Positions 40,974-51,072 of a DNA stretch of 64,000 bases are shown in pieces. Both the position numbers and the translations under genes were made by a program. The notes below the pieces were generated by a model. The model was not told the origin of the DNA. It saw nothing but the letters and a program-made list of their open reading frames with translations, and ran no database searches. The stretch lies in contig CAJQUW010009225.1 in the NCBI GenBank assembly GCA_907163375.1, forward strand, positions 434,001 through 498,000, written 5' to 3'. This stretch comes from Prostheceraeus crozeri (Eukaryota > Platyhelminthes > Polycladida > Euryleptidae). Every line of letters begins with the position of its first letter. Within the stretch, counting starts at the first letter, position 1.

Positions 40974-41240
40974 CTACAGCCTACCAATTCTGCTGAGAGA
41001 GTCAAAGACTCTCTCTTTGGTAGCACTGTCGACTTCCACACTAACTGGCATGTGAGTATAGAGTGGAATGTAGCGCCATTCCGTTGGATTGACAGCAGTT
41101 GCTGTCATCGGATTGCCAATCCGAGCAAGATTGTTGTGGACTCTGTCTTGCTCCTCTAGCCTGACGAACTCCTCAAATAAATTTCGCGGCCTTATCTGCG
41201 GTCCGCGAGGAGAGCTGACTTGACTGTTCGGCGTCTGCAT
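40974..41240 (-). CDS. Small Polinton accessory protein
   Basis: The 88-residue protein starts at ATG 41240, about 35 bp after a TATATAAAC box (minus strand, 41270-41278). It reads MQTPNSQVSSPRGP, then a helical segment (NLFEEFVRLEEQDRVHNNLA) and ends KERVFDSLSRIGRL. No family is recognised. The very short TATA-to-ATG distance implies a leader of only a few bases, or a start further down. The stop is 7 bp from copy 2 of the 142-bp repeat. Confidence 0.55.
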   Translation of the reverse strand: MQTPNSQVSSPRGPQIRPRNLFEEFVRLEEQDRVHNNLARIGNPMTATAVNPTEWRYIPLYTHMPVSVEVDSATKERVFDSLSRIGRL

Positions 41241-41298
41241 GATTGAAATGAAATGAAATGAGAGGCAGTGGTTTATATACCCCTCTAACGCGACGCAA

Positions 41299-41440
41299 CG
41301 TTCAAGTTGACTGATAGCAGATTCAACTTAATGATAGTATTCGCCAGTCCGAAGACTGCCCAGGGCAAACCGCGTGGAGGTTCTATCATGTCTTGCCCCT
41401 AGGTGGCCCTTAAGAGAGCCGATGGTTCGTTCTCGGGAGT
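41299..41440 (-). repeat. 142-bp structured repeat, copy 3
   Basis: It differs from copies 1 and 2 by only about three bases: GCGTGG for GCGAGG, and CCCTAGG for CCATGG, which keeps a palindrome and closes the minus-strand reading frame. It lies downstream of the coiled-coil gene and just beyond its putative 3' exon. Confidence 0.8.
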
Positions 41441-41537
41441 AAATTGATGGGGTGGTGAAGGCGGGCAAAGATCTGCAATGAAAATGATATGTATTAGAAT
41501 AGGATATACTATCTTATTTACTTTTTCACTTACCAAG

Positions 41538-42728
41538 TTAGTCATCCTTAGGTAGTCTCGCGCGTTTCCGAATCGAAAATTTGTGTAGATGGCCGCGCAT
41601 TCGTAAGCTTGCATGGAGACACTTCTTGCTCGGATGACCGTTGTAGCATAGGATGGATTCGTCTAAATTCTGGTTTACGAGTACTTCGCCGGCCAAATGA
41701 TTGTCCCGAATAGGGATGTGAAATTCAAACAAACGATCCTCATTCACACGTTCCCACTCATCCCTCATGCGCTCCAACTTCTCACACGCCTGCCTCTCAT
41801 CACCCCGCCGAGCCACAGTCCTCTCCAACTCAACATTCCTCGCTCTCAACACACTCATCTCCTTCATCATCTCCTCAAACTTCGCCTCTGCATCTCTCAT
41901 TCTTCTCTCCGCAGCACTCGCCCTCTTCTCACACGCATCATTCTTCTCTTCCAACTCTCGCGTCTTATTCTTCAAATCAGTCACACAACGCCTCATTCTA
42001 ATGTTTTCATCCGCCACCTCCTTCGACTTCAAATCCTTCTTTTTCAACTCATCCAACTCCTTCACAACTTCATCCTTCACTTTCTTCAAACTCTCAAACT
42101 TATTCACTAACAACTCATGCGCCATCTGCTGCGAAACATGTCTCTTCTCTTCATCCTTCAACCACCTCGCCGACTGCATACGAATCCCACCACTCTTCAC
42201 TTTTGGGGAAGATGAGCTCTTCGGGGGGTCGGTGATGACGATGTTGGACACCTCCGATGACGAAGAGCTCAACTTCCTCACACGCTTCCTCACACGCTCC
42301 CTATCTAAATCCACATCATCCTCATCATCACTCTCAAGCACTCTCTTCCGCTGCTCAATCTCACCCTCCAACGACGCAACCGCTCTCGCCAACTCATCAT
42401 TCTCAACAACATTCTCAACAGCATTCTCAACAACATTCTCAACAACATTCGCAACATTCGCCAACATTCGCTCCCTCTCTTCCACAATCAACTGCGTAAA
42501 TCTCAAATCAGTCACTAAACCACCACTACAGTCAGCATGCACTCTGTAAAAACGCACCTCATCCTCATCACCCTTCAGCACTCTACACTTTACGCAAGCA
42601 ACCCTATTCAAGACAATCATGTGGCCGGTGCCCGCCTTCTTCACATGAGCTTTGGCGTCCGCACTGCGATTAACTCGCCCACAAGAGCACATTTTGATGT
42701 GATATTTGCGATTTTTGTCGTTAGCCAT
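41538..42728 (-). CDS. Zinc-ribbon and coiled-coil Polinton protein
   Basis: From ATG 42728 the protein has 396 residues. Residues 10-75 hold C-x-C, then C-x2-C and a further C (MCSCGRVNR, ACVKCRVLKG, HADCSGG), probably zinc binding, with a basic NLS-like K/R run near 150 (RERVRKRVRK). An imperfect V-E-N-V/A repeat lies at about 96-110, and a long coiled coil spans about 185-330 (heptads such as VVKELDELKKKD). The last 35 residues may be out of frame: the other frame (YECAAIYTNFRFGNARDYL) looks more protein-like and leads to a GTAAGT intron. Function unknown; a scaffold or DNA-binding role is possible. Confidence 0.55.
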   Translation of the reverse strand: MANDKNRKYHIKMCSCGRVNRSADAKAHVKKAGTGHMIVLNRVACVKCRVLKGDEDEVRFYRVHADCSGGLVTDLRFTQLIVEERERMLANVANVVENVVENAVENVVENDELARAVASLEGEIEQRKRVLESDDEDDVDLDRERVRKRVRKLSSSSSEVSNIVITDPPKSSSSPKVKSGGIRMQSARWLKDEEKRHVSQQMAHELLVNKFESLKKVKDEVVKELDELKKKDLKSKEVADENIRMRRCVTDLKNKTRELEEKNDACEKRASAAERRMRDAEAKFEEMMKEMSVLRARNVELERTVARRGDERQACEKLERMRDEWERVNEDRLFEFHIPIRDNHLAGEVLVNQNLDESILCYNGHPSKKCLHASLRMRGHLHKFSIRKRARLPKDD

Positions 42729-43326
42729 GTTAGATTTATCGTTAGCTGTAAGATAATGAAATTTGTATAAGTTTGGAATCATGTAGTACAGTCATATTCC
42801 TAAAGAGTGTAGTGAGTGGCACTCGATCCCGTCGACAGCCCGAAGGCCTTGTACCGATCACTAGGGAAGTGAGAGATCTTCCCCGATACCCGCTCTTTAC
42901 AGCTGAAGACATCATTGTCACTGCCCCGAAGTGGTAACAGGAACGCCGAGTCAAAGGTAGTGATCAGTAGCTGGGATCTAACCCCTCAAAGCTGCCTTAG
43001 ACTTAGTTAAATTTCAAATCTGATAGCAGATTTGAACTCAGGATACTTGAAAACCTTAGTCTATATGTTAAAACTTTGAAAAAAGTGAAAATTAAGAATT
43101 TTTAAAAAATTCCGCATTTTACTACTCATACTACTTTTAAAAAATTTTATCAGTAGTAAAGACACTATCAAACTCTATCATACAAACTTTGAAGTAGCAA
43201 GATAGCTTGCCTACTTCAAAAGATAGAGTCCTTTGCACCCGATATCGGGAGCTCAGAGCGACGACCGTCGCTTACCTCGTCTTTCGATGAAGTGATCAGA
43301 CTTACGTTGTCGGGGGTTTATATATG
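42729..43326 (-). promoter_or_regulatory. Promoter, leader exon and 5' intron of the coiled-coil gene
   Basis: On the minus strand a TATATAAAC-type box (43317-43326) is followed by a short leader that ends GACGAG|GTAAGC at 43276/43275. An acceptor ATCTTACAG|CTAACG at 42745 leads to the ATG 17 bp on. This gives an intron of about 530 bp. The splice is inferred from the signals. The intron contains AT-rich DNA and no open frame. Confidence 0.5.
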
Positions 43327-43549
43327 CTCGGAAGAAAACTTAAAATGGCTCTATCTCCGAAAGTATTCATCGTAGCGACATGCGGTTTGTTGCAAACGAT
43401 TCGTCTCATCATTCTTTACAATATGACACCTGAACCATTCTCATATGACCACGGGAAGTTGGTCCGCCAGCACATGTCGATGTAACATGCCACAAGTGAA
43501 AAAATTCCTAAGTGTGAGAGCTCCAGTGTGGTGAAAATTTTGAAAAATT

Positions 43550-45250
43550 TAAAACTTCCGAATTTCAACCTGGGACCTTAACCAAAACATTTTTCATCAA
43601 ATTTCACTGACCTCCCCCCCCTCGTTCAGAGAAATTTGATGAAAAATGTTTTGGTGACGGTCCCAGGTCGAAATTCCACACTTTGGAAAATTTTCAAAAT
43701 TTTACCCATACAAAGTCACTCTGACACTTAGGATTTTTTCAGGTGAGCGAGCTCCGACCTAAAATCTTGTAACCGCTCTAACTTTTGAACGAAGACAGAT
43801 AGGAACAAGCCGATTCTTTCACTGAATTTGTCTCACTCTTAGCTTTCAAACGAGCTATTGCACGACAAAATCCGTCCACTACAAGCCAAGATAGAAGCTA
43901 GCTGTCCAGGGGGGGGGAGGTCAGTGAAATTTGATGAAAAATGTTTTGGTGGCGGTCCCAGGTCGAAATTCCACACTTTGGAAAATTTTCAAAATTTTAC
44001 CCATACAAAGCCACTCTGACACTTAGGATTTTTTCAGGTGAGCGAGCTCCGACCTAAAATCTTGTAACCGCTCTAACTTGTGAACGAAGACAGATAGGAA
44101 CAAGCCGATTCTTTCACTGAATTTGTCTCACTCTTAGCTTTCAAACGAGCTATTGCACGACAAAATCCGTCCACTAGAAGCCAAGATAGAAGCTAGCTGT
44201 CCAGGGGGGGGGAGGTCAGTGAAATTTGATGAAAAATGTTTTGGTGGCGGACCCAGGTCGAAATTCCACACTTTGGAAAATTTTCAAAATTTTACCCATA
44301 CAAAGCCACTCTGACACTTAGGATTTTTTCAGGTGAGCGAGCTCCGACCTAAAATCTTGTAACCGCTCTAACTTGTGAACGGCTGGTCCGATTGACTCGC
44401 AACAAAAAATGTTGTCGAGCAGTTTTTTCTCCTCTTTCAAACGAGTAGCTGTAAGACAAAATCCGTCCACTAGAACCAAAGTTAGAAGATTGTTGTCGGG
44501 GGGGGGGTCAGTGAAATTTGATGAAAAATGTTTTGGTGGCGGTCCCAGGTCGAAATTCCACACTTTGGAAAATTTTCAAAATTTTACCCATACAAAGTCA
44601 CTCTGACACTTAGGATTTTTCAGGTGAGCGAGCTCCGACCTAAAATCTTGTAACCGCTCTAACTTGTGAACGGCTGGTCCGATTGACTCGCAACAAAAAA
44701 TGTTGTCGAGCAGTTTTTTCTCCTCTTTCAAACGAGTAGCTGTAAGACAAAATCCGTCCACTAGAACCAAAGTTAGAAGATTGTTGTCGGGGGGGGGGGG
44801 TCAGTGAAATTTGATGAAAAATGTTTTGGTGACGGTCCCAGGTCGAAATTCCACACTTTGGAAAATTTTCAAAATTTTACCCATACAAAGTCACTCTGAC
44901 ACTTAGGATTTTTTCAGGTGAGCGAGCTCCGACCTAAAATCTTGTAACCGCTCTAACTTGTGAACGGCTGGTCCGATTGACTCGCAACAAAAAATGTTGT
45001 CGAGCAGTTTTTTCTCCTCTTTCAAACGAGTAGCTGTAAGACAAAATCCGTCCACTAGAACCAAAGTTAGAAGATTGTTGTCGGGGGGGGGGGGGGTCAG
45101 TGAAATTTGATGAAAAATGTTTTGGTGACGGTCCCAGGTCGAAATTCCACACTTTGGAAAATTTTCAAAATTTTACCCATACAAAGTCACTCTGACACTT
45201 AGGATTTTTCAGGTGAGCGAGCTCCGACCTAAAATCTTGTAACCGCTCTA
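43550..45250. repeat. About 294-bp tandem satellite, five to six copies
   Basis: Units begin TCAGTGAAATTTGATGAAAA at about 43921, 44215, 44509, 44801 and 45097, after a partial unit from 43628, so the period is 292-296 bp. Two unit types exist: one has ACAGATAGGAACAAGCCG, the other GGCTGGTCCGATTGACTCGC. Each unit carries a G-tract of 7-13. A short inverted copy at 43570-43615 faces the first unit across a C-tract. The last third of the first unit type matches the inner inverted repeat, so the array grew from the terminal repeat. Confidence 0.88.
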
Positions 45251-45257
45251 ACTTTTG

Positions 45258-45996
45258 AACGAAGACAGATACGAACAAGCCGATTCTTTCACTGAGTTTG
45301 TCTCACTCTTAGCTTTCAAACGAGCTATCGCACGACAAAATCCGTCCACTGGAAGCAAGCTGTCCAGGGGGGGGGGACGTCAGCCGAAAATTTTTTCTCT
45401 GCGATTTCGCTGGAAACATCCTTCCTAACCCAAAATTTCACGTAGATTCCGAATCTGGCCTCCGTTTTCTCATCTGATGCTTCGTTTGGGCGCTACACAC
45501 CAAAAACGTCCCAAATTCTAACTCTGTCGTTTTTCGAAAAATGTTGAAAATTTTTTCTCACCGATTGCCTTGAAACTCACCCTACCGATGCAGAATTTCA
45601 CGCTGAATCCGAATCTGACCTCCGTTTTCTCATCCGATGCTTCGTTTGGACGCTACACACCAAAAACATCACACACTATAGCCTCAAGACTAATCCTGGC
45701 GGTCGCCCACGTCAACCTAGACGGTCGCCCACGTCAACCAGGCGGTCGGACCAACTCACCCGAGTCTCACACTCTGTCGTTGCAGAGGGGGGACGTCAGC
45801 GAACATGTTGTGAACGTGGACCCACCCGGCCGGCACACCACGACAGACCACAACCTCTGTCGTTCCAGAGGGGGGGGGGACTCAGACACGAAGCACCACG
45901 GCGGCCGACCACGACACTCTGCCGTGCCAGAGGGGGGGGGGACGCAGCGATGGCCGCCATCTTGCGCGGTCCAGAAGTGGAGTTTTGCTTACTACT
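45258..45996 (-). repeat. Right terminal inverted repeat of the Polinton
   Basis: It is the complement of 21948-22510 but longer. It has an internal duplication of the CTCCGTTTTCTCAT...ACACACCAAAAAC block and a duplicated 26-bp GCGGTCGCCCACGTCAACC unit. It ends with the same three C/G-tract plus CTCTG-CAGAG units and GCTTACTACT. The target duplication ATGAAG follows at 45997-46002. Confidence 0.9.
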
Positions 45997-46201
45997 ATGA
46001 AGAACCAATTAAAAGCTTCGATTTTCACATGTGACTGATTCTAACCCAATGATACAGACGTTGGCAGGTGCATCTAAGTGAAAATGCGTGCGATTTATGT
46101 GCCGTTATTGTGCATTGCATGAAGCTTAATTTCCATTCTAGAGGTTTTATTGTTGTCAATTTCTATGCTGCTACTAGTATTGCTTCTGTAAACTGAAAAT
46201 A

Positions 46202-47860
46202 CAGTCCGTTTCATAAAAAGTGGATCAGCCTAAAATTTGACTAAATAAAACATATGTATGATACAGAAAGCATTTTTCATGTTATTTCATGTCCCTAATA
46301 CATTTAAATGTCCTCATAAAATCTGATAATCTATGATACAGTAACGGTTCTTATGAAGCTAATATTTTGTGGCCCTACCCTTATTGTCAATGACATTACC
46401 AATTCGTCTAGGCATTGATTCGATGATATCGTTGATTTTTGACTTATCTAACTTTCTCCACTCTCTTTTTAACAGTGACGTAAGTTGTGTGATACGCCAT
46501 CTGTAGGTAGCAGTGAACGACGAACGTTACGTTTTAGAATACTCCATACATTTTCTATGGGATTCAGATCGGGAGAACGAGCTGGCCAAGATAATGTCCT
46601 AAGCCCTAATTGAGACTTGCATAAGTTGACTCTACTACTCCTGTGACACGTAGCATTATCATCCATAAATAACCAAGTCGATGGATCACCAAGTTGATCT
46701 GTCATTTGGCCAATGTTCATTCGTAAAACATTCACATAGCGTTCAGAATTCATGGTTCCTTGCTGTATGTGAAGTTCAGAGCGGCCATTGGTCCAAATGC
46801 CAGCCCAAATCAGTAGAGTCGCACCACCTTGTACCCGGGGACGATGTAAATGTCTCGGAATTTCCTGATCAGATTTTATCCATAATCTCAATCGACCATC
46901 ACTATCCTTCAGACGGACTGATGCCTCATCAGACCAGACAACCCGATCCCATTGATTTCGCCAGTGACAATGACTCATTGCCCATCTGAGACGTCTTTGT
47001 GTATGCTGATCTGATAATTCGATCTGAGAGGGCCTATTACAGCTCTTGAAATTCGACTCAATAGGTCTTCTACGAATAGTGGACTTAGAAATAGACGAGT
47101 CTAGTGCAGCCATCTCAGTTAATGAGAGACTTGGATCAAATTTAAAAAATCTCAAAATTAGGCGGTCTCTACGTTTGGATGTTTTGCGTGGACGGCCAGA
47201 GCCCTCTTTACGACAGAGTCGAAAATCATCATTATGCCATCGATGCACATTTGTGTAAGAGACATTTAGTCGCTTGCTTGTAGCTCGCAAAGAAAAGCCT
47301 AGTTCTAGCAAGGCTGACACTTTGCCTTTTGTGAATGCGATCTCGTTATTGTTCATTTGTGCTTTGTTTTGTTTTCAACCGGTAAGAGATAGATTTCTAG
47401 CTGAAAGCAATCAGGAGTGCTGCCAACACCACCACAACGAAGTCAGGAAGCTATGGAACATGAAGTCCAGTTAATCACATGTAGCAGTTACATTATTGTT
47501 GATGAATAATGGTGCTATACTGGCTCTGATTGACCTATTTTCTTTATTTTTGTTTTGCTTGATAGCTTTTGGCTTGTAGAACGACATATTACATAACAAA
47601 GGAAGCAAATGTAATTTTATAAGAGTGAGGTATGATTTCGTGTAACATTGCTAAATGAAGATCAAATTATCTACTACTTTTTTTATCTATAACAGGAAAA
47701 CAACTCAATATTCATGCTTGAAATTTCCAACAATGATATTAGCAAGCACAACTGACATATCTTCCGAATTTCAGAGAAATTCGTTCAAGTTTGGCGGAGT
47801 TAGACAAAGTTGAAGTTAAGGCAATGTTTAAGGGTGATCCATTTTTTATGAAACAATCTG
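46202..47860 (-). mobile_element. Tc1/mariner element, 1659 bp
   Basis: The ends are inverted (CAGTCCGTTTCATAAAAAGT; right reads in reverse CAGATTGTTTCATAAAAAAT) and are flanked by TA dinucleotides (46200-46201 and 47861-47862), the Tc1/mariner target. It contains one transposase gene on the minus strand. It sits about 200 bp outside the right end of the Polinton. Confidence 0.9.
46359..47356 (-). pseudogene. Tc1 transposase, one frameshift near the end
   Basis: The 295-residue open frame (to 46469) has two N-terminal helix-turn-helix regions separated by a GRPRK hook, and the DD34E triad: WSDEA (D143), MDDNA (D233) and NPIENVW (E268), with 34 residues between the last two. After about residue 285 the frame runs to a premature stop. 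The usual Tc1 tail (W-R-K-L, then SMPRRIGNVI and GRATKY) continues in the neighbouring frame to TAG at 46359. One small indel near 46500 therefore separates this copy from an intact gene, which suggests a fairly recent insertion. Confidence 0.85.
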
Positions 47861-47862
47861 TA

Positions 47863-48229
47863 CTTCGTAAATTGATAGCTGAAAGACAAATCACAACGAT
47901 TTAAAATAACGACTAAAGGCCCGTTCAAGGCTCGTTCAGACAGAGCTAGGTTTGCGGTTTGCGGTCTTTGAGGGAAAAACCGTCGAAGAAACCGTCATTC
48001 AACCCAGTGAGTCTCCCGAATTCGCTCTATTGACAGGTCACCGGACTGCTACTGCAGCTGCGCTGTGTTGGTTTTCACACATCGACAACGAACTGTGTCT
48101 CGGTGATTAATTGACGGTGAAAGACACTTTGAAAAGAATCATCAGTTATCGACAAAATGACATTGCAGTTGTATTCATCTTGTTGTTGTGATGAAGACAA
48201 CGTTTCGTTCATCACAATCTACCCAGTGG
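47863..48229. other. Spacer between Tc1 and the Penelope-like element
   Basis: No gene seen. GGCCCGTTCAAGGCTCGTTC near 47918 looks like the end of another transposon but has no partner here. Confidence 0.3.
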
Positions 48230-48275
48230 TTCATCTATGCAGCAAGGCATTAAGGAAAATGTGAGTCGTTTGTTG
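48230..48275. repeat. 46-bp direct repeat, left copy
   Basis: The sequence starting TTCATCTATGCAGCAAGG appears identical at 52570-52615. The two copies enclose the Penelope-like element and the second 1.25-kb repeat, a span of 4.4 kb. Confidence 0.8.
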
Positions 48276-48285
48276 GTCGCGTCCC

Positions 48286-51072
48286 TCATTGAAATTCACA
48301 GAGTGAAGTGAATTGTCGAGCCGAGAAAAGACCATATTTGTGAAGCGATTCATTATTCCTTGTGAGAGCCTTTTTTGTGTAACTCATCAAGTCATGCTGA
48401 GAATAACCTCTAGATTTCATGATATTTAGTGTCTTGTTAGTTTTGTGTACAGCGTCTTGTAACTTCGAGCATATTCTACAATATCTGACTACCTGCGACG
48501 CGAAAACATGAAGGGCCATCTGTATTGGGATCATGCTCTCCGGAAAAGTCAGTTGCACCACAGAGAAAGAGAAGTCATCTACCTTGTGATATACTGAAGT
48601 TCTCAAGCTGTTCTGTGAGATTTGTATTTTCACATCAAGGTAAACTACCTCTTTGTTGCTATCACCATTTCTCTGCGCCAACAAGTCAGGTGGATAAATT
48701 CTTTGAAGCAAATAATCAAAGTGTTTATAATTGACAACACATATATCGTCTATGTATCTTGATGTAGGTGATAAGCGTGCTAAATGATATTTCTTAGTTT
48801 TTATCAAATTTTGCATAAAAACATATTCGCAGTGTAAGAGGAATAGGTCAGCTAGGAGTGGACTAGAATTTCCTCCCATTGGAATGCCTTTAATCTGCCT
48901 GAAAACTAATTTACCGAATGTGACGTAGGTCTGTGATAATAGGAAATGTATGGCTTCTTTTAACGTCTGTTTATCAAAACAGTGATAACCATTATATTTT
49001 TTCATTGAGCAAAAGGACTTATCATATCCAATGCAAATAAATTTTCTATTAGAGGAATTAAACACCAAATCCATAATAGCGAACATGTGATCTTCAATCA
49101 ATTTTTGATCAAGTTTCGTATATAAGGTTGAAAAATCGAAAACTTGCAATGAATGAACTTGTGTCGAACTTAATCTGTGTAGAAATTCTTGTGTGGACTT
49201 TATACTCCAGAAGCAATCGAAACCGCTGTTTCTCTTAATTGCCATACAATATCTCTGAAAATTGTCACGCAAAATACTTAAGGCTGAATTTACTTTGATG
49301 GAAAGCTTTTTCGATGTGCATTGTCGTGCTCCTGCTATGAATCTAAATTTGCATGGAGTTTTGTGAAATTTTGGAATCCAATATAATTTTGGTAATTTTC
49401 TGTCTTTTTCACTGATAGATAGTTTAAACTCGCTTTTCATAATTGTTGTGTGTTGCTCAATTACATTCTGCGCTAAAATTTGCTCTGGACCATAGGTATC
49501 ATTACCTGATATGTTCGACGTGGAAATATCAATTCCCAACTCGGCTAAGAGAATTTGGAGATAAAACTTTTTGCAAATGAAGGCATAATTATTAGATACT
49601 TTATCAACTGGCGTAATTATGACGTCATTCTGCAATTCTTTCAGATTTTTGCCCATTTTGTCATTAATCTTGTGTCGATTACTGTGTGCGCGAAATCTAT
49701 TCGAGGATTTCTTGGCAAGATATATTCGATCTTTAATCAGTGCCATGATTCTTGATTTCCACGCTGAGAATAAAGTAGCCTCAAGCTTCTCTTTCTTACT
49801 TATTTTTGTAATATGCTCATCTAATGAATTACTAATTTGAGTTGTTATGGCACTCCAACTAAGGCTTTTGGGGATTCTGTGTTTGGTACCAAAACTGAAG
49901 AGTTGACGTAAGTCTTCATCATCCACAATATCCAGATCACCCGTTATTACGTGACCATAATGTGGGTAAACAAAGGATTGCCTCTTGCTACATGAGCATG
50001 GATTGTTCATGATGTGCATCACATCCTGAAACTTTAGGTTATTCAAAAAACGTCCATAATTGCAAAACTTCAATGCAGTGGGTTTATCTAATTTATAGAA
50101 TATTTTCGGTGGATAACGTTCTTGAATTGTGCTTGGAATTAGCTTGCACACACTGTGATCGCAGAATATAGACATGAGATTGAGTGAGTCTATTGTCTGA
50201 GATTCGAACGGAATGATTATGGTTGCTCGTTCTTTTACATTTTTGTTCTCCGAGTCTAGGTTAAGTTTATTTTGAATGTATGCTGTTAGTACAAATATCA
50301 TCATGTTTGCCTCATCCCTTGTCTTGCCTAGAATGGCTCTTAGCATAGTTTTAGGGAGAGATTTTAGATGATGATAAAACTTTGACATCCTACGCGTCTC
50401 AAAATAATCTTGCAATTCTTGATAGGTATTGTCAAGTTCCATAATACTTGAGCTTTTTCTACCCGATTTTCTTATTCCATGACTCCTTTTTCGTCTGCTA
50501 ATCGGATAACTAAAAAATTGATCATTGGATATGGACTGCTGAGATACACATCCACCTCCTAAAACTCTATCATTCAAACCCAAGGGGTATAAGGTATTGA
50601 GCATCTTGATATGCATGTCTTCCTTGCGGTTGAGCTCTCTGTTTATCTCTTCCGGTGATATGTATATATTGTCATCAACATGATCAATAATTTGCAATTC
50701 AACATCAGTCCAAGAATGATGATCTTGCTTAAAGTGATTGCTAAGATATGTGTTTAAGTGACCTTTTAATACTGAATGACGATGACCATTTAATCTACAA
50801 TGTAGCGGTTGCTTTGTCTGTCCTACATATTGCATTCCACATCTGCTGCATGATATAAGATAAATAACATTTCTACTTTTACAAGTAAAAACACCTGGCT
50901 GATCAAAGATAAACCGATTGCCTGTACTGAAACTTTCGTAGCAATTTTCGGTATTCAAAGATTTACAGCAAAGACATCTATTGCTACCACAAAATCTAAT
51001 GTTTTTCAAAGTAGAGGGCGCTATCCACTCCTTCGCATTAACGTTGAACACTTTTCGTACCATATAAACCAT
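48286..51072 (-). CDS. Penelope-like reverse transcriptase with N-terminal GIY-YIG (Naiad type)
   Basis: The 928-residue frame is intact. A cysteine-rich finger (CGSNRCLCC) lies at 28-36. The GIY-YIG endonuclease is at about 68-160 (VIYLISCSRCGMQYVGQT, R93, H97, later E). The reverse transcriptase is at about 540-800: KLYWIPKFHK (562), FDFSTLYTK (645, palm motif A), GIPMGGNSSPLLADLFL (729) and RYIDDI (772, catalytic D-D). In canonical Penelope elements the endonuclease is C-terminal; N-terminal placement is the mark of the permuted Naiad/Chlamys clade. It would nick DNA and prime reverse transcription. No in-frame UGA is present. Confidence 0.9.
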   Translation of the reverse strand: MVYMVRKVFNVNAKEWIAPSTLKNIRFCGSNRCLCCKSLNTENCYESFSTGNRFIFDQPGVFTCKSRNVIYLISCSRCGMQYVGQTKQPLHCRLNGHRHSVLKGHLNTYLSNHFKQDHHSWTDVELQIIDHVDDNIYISPEEINRELNRKEDMHIKMLNTLYPLGLNDRVLGGGCVSQQSISNDQFFSYPISRRKRSHGIRKSGRKSSSIMELDNTYQELQDYFETRRMSKFYHHLKSLPKTMLRAILGKTRDEANMMIFVLTAYIQNKLNLDSENKNVKERATIIIPFESQTIDSLNLMSIFCDHSVCKLIPSTIQERYPPKIFYKLDKPTALKFCNYGRFLNNLKFQDVMHIMNNPCSCSKRQSFVYPHYGHVITGDLDIVDDEDLRQLFSFGTKHRIPKSLSWSAITTQISNSLDEHITKISKKEKLEATLFSAWKSRIMALIKDRIYLAKKSSNRFRAHSNRHKINDKMGKNLKELQNDVIITPVDKVSNNYAFICKKFYLQILLAELGIDISTSNISGNDTYGPEQILAQNVIEQHTTIMKSEFKLSISEKDRKLPKLYWIPKFHKTPCKFRFIAGARQCTSKKLSIKVNSALSILRDNFQRYCMAIKRNSGFDCFWSIKSTQEFLHRLSSTQVHSLQVFDFSTLYTKLDQKLIEDHMFAIMDLVFNSSNRKFICIGYDKSFCSMKKYNGYHCFDKQTLKEAIHFLLSQTYVTFGKLVFRQIKGIPMGGNSSPLLADLFLLHCEYVFMQNLIKTKKYHLARLSPTSRYIDDICVVNYKHFDYLLQRIYPPDLLAQRNGDSNKEVVYLDVKIQISQNSLRTSVYHKVDDFSFSVVQLTFPESMIPIQMALHVFASQVVRYCRICSKLQDAVHKTNKTLNIMKSRGYSQHDLMSYTKKALTRNNESLHKYGLFSARQFTSLCEFQ

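Larger units (their letters stand above)
21948..45996. mobile_element. Complete Polinton/Maverick virus-like element, 24,049 bp
   Basis: The ends are inverted (AGTAGTAAGCAAAACTCCAC at the left, its complement at the right) and a perfect 6-bp target duplication ATGAAG sits at 21942-21947 and 45997-46002. Six-base duplications and AG...CT ends are established Polinton hallmarks. The full core gene set is inside: PolB, integrase, ATPase, protease, major capsid and further virion-type proteins. Gene blocks are plus strand 22800-30391, minus 30418-31664, plus 31700-34657, minus 34837-38809, plus 39066-39503 and minus 40455-43290. Capsid genes imply that a particle could be made; that is inference from the family. 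Confidence 0.97.

Noticed and set aside
41697..42549. Plus-strand open frames of 137 and 260 codons
   Set aside because: They are antisense shadows of the minus-strand coiled-coil gene, with low-complexity S/F/H-rich translation.
42790..42990. tRNA or 5S-like gene in the GC-richer patch
   Set aside because: No A and B box pair with correct spacing and no cloverleaf could be drawn.
21942..46002. A bacterial or phage origin of the central region
   Set aside because: Introns, TATA boxes, poly(A) signals, chromodomain integrase and 6-bp target duplication all indicate an animal Polinton.
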